Assembly: GCA_013399895.1 (NCBI GenBank)
Contig: VXBA01001494.1
Span: forward strand, 1,946,118 to 2,010,117
Origin: Serilophus lunatus
Taxonomy: Eukaryota > Chordata > Aves > Passeriformes > Eurylaimidae
Length of the DNA: 64,000 nucleotides
Direction of reading: 5' to 3'
Part shown: positions 51,628 through 62,022 of the stretch, piece by piece
Position numbering within the stretch: position 1 is the stretch's first letter
Layout: every line of letters starts with the position of its first letter
Notes under the pieces: model-generated
Told to the model about the DNA's origin: nothing
Databases searched by the model: none
Seen by the model: only the letters and a program-made list of their open reading frames with translations
Translations under genes and position numbers: made by a program

Positions 51628-52659
51628 TGTTTAGTTATGGTCATCCAGTGCCTGGCAACAAGAAAGCAGATGTGTTATTTTAACAAAGTAAAACACTCCA
51701 CCAAAAAAACCCACATGACCAGTTTCTGATCAATACCAAAGTTTCCCCATTTCAGACTAACAGATTAATTGGATCATTTTGTGGTAAGAATGAGCAGTTC
51801 AGAACTCCACCCAGCTCTATTTTACAATATAAAAAGGGATATAAAAGTATCCTTGTTATTAGGGAAAGTTACTTCAGAACAGCAGTAAAAATGGACAAAA
51901 CAGCACAAGAATGAGAACTTGCCCCCAAAAAATCCTTTGAATCACATGAATTGTCCCATACGCAAAACAGAGGTGAAGCTGTGGAAGTTATTAATGTAAC
52001 TCACACTCCAGCAGCTCTTTTGGCTGGAAACCTGCTCATCAGGTCCATGTGTGACCAGGGTGCACCCAGACAGGGAGCAGCCAGTAACTTTTGCTCAGAG
52101 TCATTTGCTTCTGTGCATCTCATTTGCTGAGCTGATGAAACCTAAGAAAGGTAATGAGCTTCTCAAGCCATAAATGACACATGAAAGAGTTGCCTGGCCT
52201 ACAGCAAACGTAATCACTCCTGAGTTACTTCTTTCCTGAAAGCAACTATACCCCGCTGCCTTACTTGGCTTAATTAGGGAGAGCTTTCTGCACCACTCCT
52301 GCAAAACCCAGGAACAAAATCAACATTAACTTAACCCAATAGTAAAACCGATGCAGACCAACGACCTGCTCCTCTCCCACTCAGACACATTTCCTTGAGC
52401 ACAACTGACACCTGTGAGCTCTCTGCCCACCCCGACTTAAAAGACACCTCCTCGATGCTGCAGCACATCAGAAGAAGAGTTTAGGGACACAGAGACATGT
52501 TTAGATGATGAAACCCCCCAAGCCCTAATTGGGGGATACCTCTACCCCCCGCTCAACCCAGGGCTGACAGACGGTCAGTGGGGGCTCTCCTGTCGCCCAC
52601 CACACACGCACAGAGCTGTGCAGCAGCCACCGAGCGCCACCAGCACACAGGGACCAGGC

Positions 52660-53040
52660 TGCGGGTGGGAAAGGGATCCCAAAGGCACATGGAGCCTTCA
52701 GCCCGCCTGCCCGCCCCACGCGAGGCCCCACAGCGCTCTACAACAGGCCCTGCCCCCTACGGGCGGCCAAAGGGCCCCGCAGGCAGCGGGACTCAGCGGA
52801 GGGGCTCAGCCTCAACCCAGAGAGCAGCTGTAGGCCCAAGGAACACCAAAAGCCCACCAGCCCACCCCAACCTCCCGTCCCCTCTCACCGCCGCCGCCTC
52901 GGGGCCTTAAAGGGACGGACCCGGAAGGGGCGGGGCCGCGCGCGGAAGGGCCGCGCGGCAGGGGCGGGGCCACGGCAGGGGCGGGGCCAAGGGCGGAGCC
53001 TCCGGGGTATTTAAAGGCGCAGTGAGGGGCGAGGGGCTCA
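52660..53040. promoter_or_regulatory. Divergent promoter of MRPS17 and the plus-strand merlin-like gene
   Basis: CpG-rich, with repeated GC boxes (ggggcggggcc at 52928, 52961 and 52979) and an ETS-type CCGGAAG at 52921, typical of mitochondrial ribosomal gene promoters. A TATTTAAA lies at 53008-53015 facing right. The minus-strand donor at 52887-52888 (gcg|gtgaga) fits the MRPS17 non-coding exon. Confidence 0.5.
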
Positions 53041-53149
53041 GTGCCCCTCAGGAGGGAGGCAGGGTGTGGGCTGTGCGGCGGGCGGCGTTATGGGCGGTGG
53101 GCGAGATCTCTTTGGGTGCTTTAGGGAGGGCTGTGAAGCATCTGGAGGA

Positions 53150-53482
53150 GATGGGTGAAGTCACTTGGGTTGTTCAGCCTACAGAAAGGGAGGCTTCTTT
53201 GGGGGCCTTAATCTTCCTAAGGGGAAGCAGAGCACTGTGGTGATCAGTGATAGGACTTGAGGAAATAACATGGTGCTGAATCCAAGGAGGTTGCTTAACA
53301 GGCAAAGGTGTTTTCACCCAAGGATGGTTGGGTGCTGAACAGGCTCCCCATGGCAGCAGTCACAGCACTGAGCCTGTCTGAGTTCAGGTTGGGATGGTGC
53401 TCTCAGGCACAGCGTGGGATTGCTGGGGGAGTCCTGTGCAGCTCCAGGAGTTGGACTTGATGATGCTGAGGGATCCAACTGT
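53150..53482 (+). repeat. CR1 LINE, plus orientation
   Basis: CR1 order is recognisable: 'gatcagtgataggacttgag', 'gtgctgaacaggctccccat', 'gtcctgtgcagctccaggag', 'ttggacttgatgatgctgag'. 5'-truncated and diverged. Confidence 0.7.
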
Positions 53483-53499
53483 CCACCCTGCACAACCAC

Positions 53500-53850
53500 T
53501 GTCACCCCCTAAACCACATCCCCCAGATCCAGGTGATGTTCCAGGGATGATGACTCCACCACTTCCTGGGCAACCTGCAACCTATTGCAATGCATAGCCA
53601 CCTTAACAGTGAAAATTTTTTTTCTAATAGCTAATCTAAATCTCCCTTGTCCTAGTTTAAAGCTGTTGCCTTTAGTCCTCTCACTGCAGGCACAGTAGAA
53701 AAGACCAACCCCCACCTCACTACAACCTCCTTTCAGGGAGTTGTAAAGTGATGGGGACCTCCCTGGGCATCCTCAAGACTGCACCCAGCAGGCAGGTGCT
53801 GGTCAGGAGGTGTGAGCCTTGAGGGGCCCCTTTACACTGAGTTTTGGGGA
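53500..53850 (-). repeat. CR1 LINE, minus orientation
   Basis: Reverse-oriented CR1: 'ccagggatgatgactccacc', 'acttcctgggcaacctgcaa', 'cttaacagtgaaaatttttt', 'ctaatctaaatctcccttgt', 'caacccccacctcactacaa'. It meets the plus-oriented copy tail to tail. Confidence 0.85.
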
Positions 53851-56800
53851 TGGAGCTGACTGTCAGGGCAGCTCCTTTGCATGGCACCGAGGTCTCTGCC
53901 TGGGAACAAGCTTTGTGCTCTTCCACCTGCTGCTAAGTGATGTACATTAGCCAAATTTTGGAGGTTTTCCATGTAAATCTGGAAAAATTGTGGTATATAC
54001 GAATTGAAAGCTGGCCTGTTGTCCTTGCCATCCATAACCTGGAAGATATTTAGTTACTCTAAATCTGTATATAAAATTGAGAGATAGGGGGAGAAAAGGC
54101 CAAAACCACTCACAAACTGAAAAATGGCAAGAAAAGTCTTGACTTTGCCATTGCCTTTGAGATGATGTGATCTCAGTCTCCGTCCCTGTGGCTTCAGGCT
54201 GAGGCTGTCCCTTTTTTTATTTGAATGTGTTCATTTATGATTTTCTGCTGGCATTTTGGCTGCTGCCTGGTTTCCAGGCTTGTTCTTTTTTTGGTGTTAC
54301 TGTCCCATCATCTCTCACCGCAGGAAGAAGACAGGTATGGAATCATATTTATTTAACAGAACAACTCTGTGCAGCTTCCCTTCTAAAAGTGGCTGGCACG
54401 GGGAGAACAGGCTGTTCTTTGTACAACTGGAGATACTGTTGAAATAGTTTGATCAGATGCTATCAAAGGAGTTCATTATCGTTTCTTACAGATATCCAAG
54501 TCAGGATCTGTGGGCTTCTCTTATTTTAGTGTCTTGTTACTTGAATTACAGTGGAGAGGAGTTGGGAGGAGCCTTGTGGGTCCAGGCAGGAAAAGGTTAA
54601 GAGCCGTTTGTATCACCTGGGAAAGCAATTCTTTGATTTTTCAGAGGGCGCTAACATGCTGCAGCTCATGGAAACAAAGGAGAGGGGATCAAGTATAAAA
54701 GTTGTTCTTGGATTTTTTTCTCAGTTGCAAAACTTGTGAGGGCTGGATATTGATGTCTGCTGGAAAATACAGTTTTGGATTAAAGGGAATTTTTTTTTTT
54801 TTCTTCATTCAAAAAATGATCTGCGAGGTAAGTCTTGATTTCAACTGGTGACTTTAGATAACTTCTTTTTAGATTGAGGGGTAGGAAAAACCTTTATCTT
54901 GCTGACCCATTTTAAAACCGAATTCTTTGCTTAAATAGTTCCTTGGGCAGGGAGCACAGGCAGAAGTGTGAGTCAACAACTGTAGAAAGCCCACAATGCT
55001 TTCCTGTGTTGTCTGCATTCAAATTGCCTGCATTAATTTCTGAGCTGAAGTATGGAAATTCGGGAACTGGGAGAATCAGAATGAGGCGGGGGAATTGGTG
55101 ACTCTGAGTACAGTAAATATTTCAGCGATGACAGGAGTCTTTCAAATTGTCGTAGTGTCTATGTTAGTGTGCTTTTGCAGTTGATGCTTCAAGCATCTTC
55201 TGTTGGTGGCTTTTAAAGTACTTTCCAAGCCTTGTCTCCTTGATCCTCACTGCCCTCACGAGGTTTTTGTACTTCCAGCTCCTATAGGGACTTTGGTAGC
55301 AGCTGGTACAGTTGTTGCTGCTGTGCACGTGCTGCTTCTTAAGGGCTGACTGCTTTTGGGGGTGTAAGAGAGGGGTCTCAATTGCCATTAATTCCTTGCC
55401 TATCTGCAGCTGAGACTCAGGAGTTCTCACCTTAAAAAGTGCTGCTGGTTTTCTTATGTGTGTGTGAAAACAGGAGCTTTTTCACTTGAGTGTGACTGCC
55501 CCAAGTGTGATGGAGGGTAACAACTCACACACAGTTGTCACTGAGAGCAAGTGCCATGTGAAGGAAAATTTTTATATCCTTTGGAGAACCTTACAAAAGC
55601 CATCCATTCACCTTGGAAATGCTAAACAGGAAATAAAATGTGTTCTTGCTCCTGGGAAGGTTTAAGTGCAGCTTGTTACTTGAGGTATTTCTCTGTGGCT
55701 GTCTCTGAGGTATTAAATTCTGATGGATTTATTGAGCTTTGGGGGGGAGGGGGGATGCTGATTTAATTTTTTTTCTCTTTGTAATTGTCAGTGAATGCTG
55801 TAGGTACGTGGTATCTGATGTGTGGGTAATTTCTCATTAGGATAAAAGTGCAGTGCTGTGGTGTAACACGCTGCCCACCTGGTGCTGTGATAGATAAACA
55901 TCAGTCCCTGCAAGAGTTGCCTTGCCAGTTCTTCCTGCTCTTCCCTGCTGTTCCCAGTTTCCCTCGCACCCCCACGCTTTGCTCAGGCCCAGGTTTCTCA
56001 TTGTCCATGAGGGAGAAGAAGATAATCCAGCCAAAACCGGTGGATGCCACTTCTTTCATCTTGGACATGAGCATTCTAAAAGGCAGAGTCAGGGCTCGTT
56101 GGTTCCCACACACTTTGTTCCTCATCGCTGCCCTTCTGTTCCCTTCATCACACAAAGCTTTTACCATCTCCCTGTTGGTGTTCCCAACGTGCAGGAGAAG
56201 CTGTGGATGTTCACAGCTTCTGAACTGTCTGTTCCCATTTTCTGGCTGGACAGGAGTCTTTTATCACTCCGTCCTATTTTGGATGAATGTGTTCCTTGGT
56301 AGGGTTATGACATCTCTGATCTATCGCATTCCGCTGCTTTCTGGGTCTTGAGCCTGGATTCCTGTGGCAACTGCAGGAAAAAAAATCCCTGGAGCTTGGT
56401 GGCAGAAACTCTATCTTGAAGCACATTGTACATGATTCACAGTTAAATGCTGTTGTTAGCAGGGATTGCTTTTGCATTAAACAAAAGATTGCAAACCCAG
56501 ATTGTCATATTCGCCAAGATTTCTCTTATTTGAAAAAGTTATTTTTCTAAAAACTTGACTGTTAAGTGCTTTTGCTTCTGTTGTCAGTATTTGACATTCA
56601 TTTAAGCTGTTCAGTGTGAATACCATTTCCAATTTCTTTACCAGTGCTATTGATTAAAATGCAGTTTACTTTTCTCGGGAAAATTTGATATTCAAAAATG
56701 TCTTTTCGCTCTGAGTCAGAATGTACTTTTCCATGGAATAAAAATTCTGGAAGGGAAAAAAAGTGCTGTTGGAAACGTTGAACAAATTATATTGTCATTT

Positions 56801-57073
56801 CAACCAGGTTATATAAGAAAAAAAGGAAGAACTTCAAAGTCAAAATGAAGGGCTCTGGTATTTTTCTCATATTTTGAGAAAATTAGTACATTTTTCTGCA
56901 GTAGTTCTATTTTATCTGTTCAGTGTTTTCCATATGAAACTCTGAGAATGTTCTGTACTGGCCCTGACTTGCAAGTTCCTGTTTAATTCAATTGGCTGTT
57001 TCAAGTTACATATTAAAAATGAATTATGAAGCTTTTTTTCTCCCTTGCCTTCAGCCATTGATGTTTCTTCTAG
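53851..57073 (+). other. Probable first intron of the merlin-like gene
   Basis: No exon I can defend. A minus-strand open frame of 88 codons at 55164-55430 is unexplained. Confidence 0.35.
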
Positions 57074-57079
57074 AAACTA

Positions 57080-60000
57080 ATGAAAGAAGGGGCTATTTCC
57101 AGTATTGTGGAGAAGTCTGGTTCTCATGCTATAAATGCTGTATCCAATGGTACAATTATTCACAGTAGGCCTCTGGTTTTGAAGAACACGAGACAGAAAA
57201 GACCTTTGGAATGCAACAGGTTAAAATTTAATTTTGCTGTGAGCTGTGTTGCATCTTGCAGATTAGAGATCAAAAAATGTCCGGGGTAATTCCTGCTGGT
57301 TTGGATACACTCACATGATGCTCCCTGTGTCAGTGGTACTGTGGTCACGTTACCACGCTGCTGTGGTCAGGTTTTGGTTTTTCAATATCCCTTTCCCTTT
57401 AATTGAAAACACTTCTCTGTGCAAAGTAGGAAGGAGCTGAGCTCTGCTCAGCAATGTGGACTGAGGTGTTGCTAAATTATAGAGGAAACACACTCTGTGG
57501 CAAGACCTGTTTTTCACTCCTTAAAAAAACTAATCCCGGAGGAGAAAGGGGTACCCTGGGGGTGATGGGATTTGGGCTCTGTGTATGCCCATCCCTGAAG
57601 CACCTTGGATTGGGATTCTTGGTGTGAACAGGCCTCTCCTTGGACTGGTTGTGGGCAGTACTTTGAGGGTGTAGGTCCTTCCAGTTTCGAGGAAGGAGCA
57701 GATAATCTTACACTGTTTTAGATAGAAGTTCAGAAAGAAATGCCATCCTATGCTTTTCCAGCACCATAATATTCTTGTTAGTCTTGATTTTTTTTTCTTG
57801 GTTTGAAACCTGTCTGCAGCTTAATTACGCCCATTATTCCTTATCCTAGCCATTGTGGTCATGAGGGCCAGACATAAGAATGTCTCACCACACTTACCCT
57901 TTCTCTGCACTAACCAGTACTTTTATTTTATCACAGATGTTCTAGCGCTTGGATCTCTCCTTTGGACTCTCTCCAGCTCCAGTTAGCCCATTATCTTTCC
58001 AGAAGTGTGTCGCCCCCAAACCAAACAAGACTTCAGCAGAAGCTGTACCAGAGCCAGCTGAAGGGAGAGGAGAACTCAACTGGTCTCAGTGGTGTCAGAA
58101 AGATGAATTCCCTCCTGAGCTCTTCTTCCTCACTCTGAGTTGTCTCAAGCAGTTGTTCTCAACTCTGCTGCTGGTGTCCACATGATTTGGTAACTAACTC
58201 ATCTGTTCCCTGCTTCCACTTCCCTACAATTTGACAAAAAACTTCCATATATGTTTTGCCACCTGTTTAGCTACTGAAAATTTCTGGGTGAGGAGCACAG
58301 AGTAAGAGAGAAATAATCAGAGCATTTGTGAGCCAATGTAGAGCTCAGCAGAAGCAAAGAAGGGGACAAAGTATTCTATGAAATCCTGGGAGGTATATGG
58401 AAATGGAACTTTTCAGTTTAAACTAGAACTTTATTTTGGGATTCCTTAAAGAGAGATTGGAAGTCTGCCACACTGTAATAGTCTTATATCGTAGGAAAAC
58501 AGGAATGCCTCAGTCTCTTGCTCTGTATGGTTCACAGATACTCACAAAATTGTACAAGTCTGACTTGTTAATTTTATAAAGTAAAAAGAATAAAAAAACT
58601 TTACAGGCTAATTTTCTGTGCTTAGAAATAAACCTGAGAACTGCATAGTGCAGATTCACACTATCATTTAACCCCAGCTTTCAGCATCTGGTTTGAATGA
58701 TAGCCACAAAAAATCCCTTGTGGCTGTGGAAATAGCAGGTCTCATCAATGTTTTGGATGGCATGCAGTTGATTGCATTTGGAATAGAAGATTTGTGAAGG
58801 AATTTTCTGTCAGCTTGCATAAAATTAAATTCATTTCACACAAACTTCACTGGGAAAATTTCTGTTCTAAATAACTCATCACTGTCAGTTGGCAGCCCAA
58901 GAGAACGTGGTAAATTCAGCTTAATTTCACTGCATGTATTCTTGTCATTTGTATGATTTCAGGGAGTTGAGGTCTCATGTCATAAAGAAATCCAAAAGAT
59001 TAGTTGCTGAAGGAGCTATAATTGATAGAAAAGGATTGAGGTGGATTTCACATCAAAAGGTTTTGCTCTATTTTGTGGTGTTCTAGTGAGTATAGGTGCA
59101 TTTGGCATTGGTACAATACTGCAGAGACCTCTGAGAAAGGGAATTTTGCTTAGATATGTAAAATGGATGAGGAATGTCATATTTGTGTTGGCATTATTTA
59201 AAAGGCAGGTATTACTTTTATGAAACTAAACATTCATTCATTGCAGGGTTTTGTTGCAAGAAACTCCTGACTTTCATGGATGTGGGTGACTCTGTGAAAC
59301 ACAAGGGCTGGATTTTGAGCTTCCCTACATGTCCTCAGCCACAGCTGGATCTTGCAATATAAGCTCTGAATGATGTTCTTTCTAATACTGTAGGAACCCA
59401 GTCTTTGCTGAGGAAAAACAGGAGAGACAATTTGGACCAACTTCTGTTAAGCAGCAAGTTAATTTTAAAGGTTGAACTGCATTTTTTGTTTCAGTATTCT
59501 TACTGTCTTGGACAGGAAAACGCATATTTCAAGGTGATTTTATTCTGCATGTTTGGACTTACCTTACTTGGGAATTTAGCCAAGAAAATGTTACTGAATT
59601 TCCAGGCCTAAGTGTAATGCATGTTTGATTTCAGGTGTGGCTGTCCTCCTAAACTAAAAAATATGTCCATCCGAGGCCTGAAGAAGAAACAACCAAAGAC
59701 TTTTAAAGTCAAAATTATAACAGTGGATGCTGAAATGGAGTTCAGCTGTGAGGTGAGAGTGTCAGAATGCTGGAAAGATTGATCTTTGTATTAGCAAAAG
59801 AAAAAATCGATCTATTATTTTGATAAACCATGAATTACTTAGTCTCAGATACATTCTTCTGTTAAGCTCAAAGTATTCAGAATTTAAAGCTGTTTGCATG
59901 AAATCCATTTGACTGTCAGCTAAAGTAGCAGTAGGCTTTCTTGCTTTATAAGCATTCCAGGACATGATGCAGGGCTTGTTTGAAAGTATTCCTACTTCTC

Positions 60001-62022
60001 CACAAATTATATTTTAGGGAAGTGACACAACACTTGGAGACACTGCCAGCTTGGATAAAGAAATCTAATCAGAGCTGGTCCTAAGATCTTGCTTATAAAA
60101 TAATTTATAAACTGGTACCTTTGTGCTCAGTTGATCTGGGACATTCTCTTCAATTTGGCCAATAAACTCCAGTTTATTTCTTTAACTGCAAGGGTTGGTA
60201 TCTCTGGGCAGAAGAGAGAAATGATCAGATGAAAAAGCTGGCTTTTCTTCCATTAGTTATGGCTATCTAGTAAATTGGTTAGAGAAATCGTGGCTGAAGA
60301 AAAATATAGCAAGTGATCAATTGCTAAATAAATTGGGCTGCACTATCAAGGAGACAGAACTGTGTCTGATTAATTCCTAATCGTCCAGCAAAGGCAAAAC
60401 AAGACATACAGTTATTTTGAGGAGTTACAAAACTGAGGTCCAATGAGACTGGCAGTTTTAATGGGACTGGGCCGTCTTGTGGGCCATTTAGTATGAATTT
60501 ATGAGGTCCCTCAGAGACAGAACAGATTAGTCACAAACAGTGCACTTTTATGACTTGATGATCTGGAATACTTGCAGGCAGAGTTGCGAAAATAAACGAT
60601 TTGGAAAACTTGATTTAGAGATCAGAGTCCTTGTTAACAAATCCAGCTTAATCTATTCCTTCCTTTGCTATCTCTCCCTTCTCCCCAGATATTGCTCCTT
60701 TGCTGGAATGATTTCCAGCTTTCCACTCAAATACTGCCTAAAAGTTCACTTTTTTTTTTTGCCATTAAGATTTTAGTGGGTGACACAGGCAATTAGAGAA
60801 AATCATCTTTTTAACATGTGGTCAAATAGATGAAACAGATGTGCAGCCTCTTTGAAAAAATGAGGCATCATGTCTGTGAATATGGGACCTTTGATCAAAG
60901 TTTGCTCTCTGTGGAGCCAGGCTACTAAACTGCTGTAGAAGACAGGCTCCTGCTCATTTAAATCAGGGCAGGATCAAGGCTTGGCCTGGTGCCACTGAAA
61001 TACCTGAGGTGTGTGAAAGGTGGATTTGCTTTCCTTGCTCAGCATTCCTACCCAGTGCCCTGACACTACTTTGACTTCCCCTGGCCTTCTCTTAATCTCT
61101 CCAATTTGTATAAACTATTGACCAATAATTTTTTACAAATATTAATGAAGCTTTGCTGTGTCCTGAGAAATCAATGCTCATTCCCTGTGCTCCTCAAGTG
61201 CTTGGTGTGGCTAAATGACTCCAGCTGCTCTGTGGATGTGTCTTTGGAGGAGAGGGAGAGGAGGTGGAGCACAGTAACTCTTTTACAGCAGTAGGAATAT
61301 TTCATTGAAAACCTAAAGGCGAAATCAGAATTCATAGAAGAAAGGCAAATGGAGCAAATTCATTTAGACATATCTGGGGTTTTTTTCTCAATTTTCTTTC
61401 TCTCTTTCAGATGAAGTGGAAGGGAAAGGACTTGTTTGACCTGGTGTGCCGAGCACTTGGTTTAAGGGAGACTTGGTTCTTTGGCTTGCAGTACACAATA
61501 AAAGGAATGTGCACCTGGTTAAAGATGGACAAAAAGGTAAAAGAAACAAAACTTCAGCGTGGCAGTTATTTATTTAAAAAAAAATTTACCTTTTGTAGCA
61601 CAGGAGCTAAAGGAAAGTGTTCCATGACAACTCATAATTTCACATGGAAGCATTTTTAAGATTAAAATTGTATTATTTGGTCTGATTGCTTCTATCCCAT
61701 TTGACCTGGAGCATCACAGAGTAATCACCACTATATGCACTGATTGCTATTAGATTAAAGTTCAGCATTCCCTTCCTTCTAAAATATGGGAAGGCTGCTC
61801 TGAGCAGATTATGGGCTGCTTGCTGATTTTCCTTGGGAATGTTATCTTGAGACGCTGATGTACCATTTTCACTGCTGATTTTACTTTATCTGAAAACAGG
61901 TTTTAGATCAAGAAATCCCCAAAGAAGATCCCATTAGCTTTCATTTTTTGGCTAAATTCTACCCAGAGAAGGTAGAAGAGGAACTATTACAGGAAATTAC
62001 CCAGCATTTATTCTTCCTTCAG
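57080..62022 (+). CDS. Merlin-like (NF2 paralogue) FERM protein, 5' part, runs off the window
   Basis: Five exons in one open frame: 57080-57219, 58963-59040, 59635-59752, 61411-61536, 61900-62022. From KKKQPKTFKVKIITVDAEME onward the chain follows the first FERM lobe (F1) of merlin, with MKWKGKDLFDLVCRALGLRE, TWFFGLQYTIK, TWLKMDKK, FHFLAKFYPE and EITQHLFFLQ; the last two exons are 126 and 123 bp, the lengths of NF2 exons 2 and 3. Merlin links membrane proteins to actin and promotes Hippo signalling; the same role is only inferred here. It differs from canonical merlin at many sites, so it is a paralogue rather than NF2. Upstream of the merlin-type start (internal ATG at 59663) about 84 residues are open in frame across two extra exons. 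The remaining FERM and coiled-coil exons lie beyond 64000. Confidence 0.85.
57780..58130 (-). repeat. Diverged CR1-like sequence
   Basis: 'ggatctctcctttggactct' and 'ctccagctccagttagccca' followed by 'ccagaagtgtgtcgccccca' resemble the inner 3' part of CR1 in reverse. Old and weak; lies in an intron of the merlin-like gene. Confidence 0.4.

Noticed and set aside
53022..53243. 73-codon frame starting at the putative transcription start of the merlin-like gene
   Set aside because: Its second half is CR1-derived sequence and it does not lead into the FERM frame.
59395..59472. Possible extra exon (after acceptor tactgtag) in the merlin-like gene
   Set aside because: It is open in the right frame, but no donor in the phase needed to join the exon at 59635 is available.
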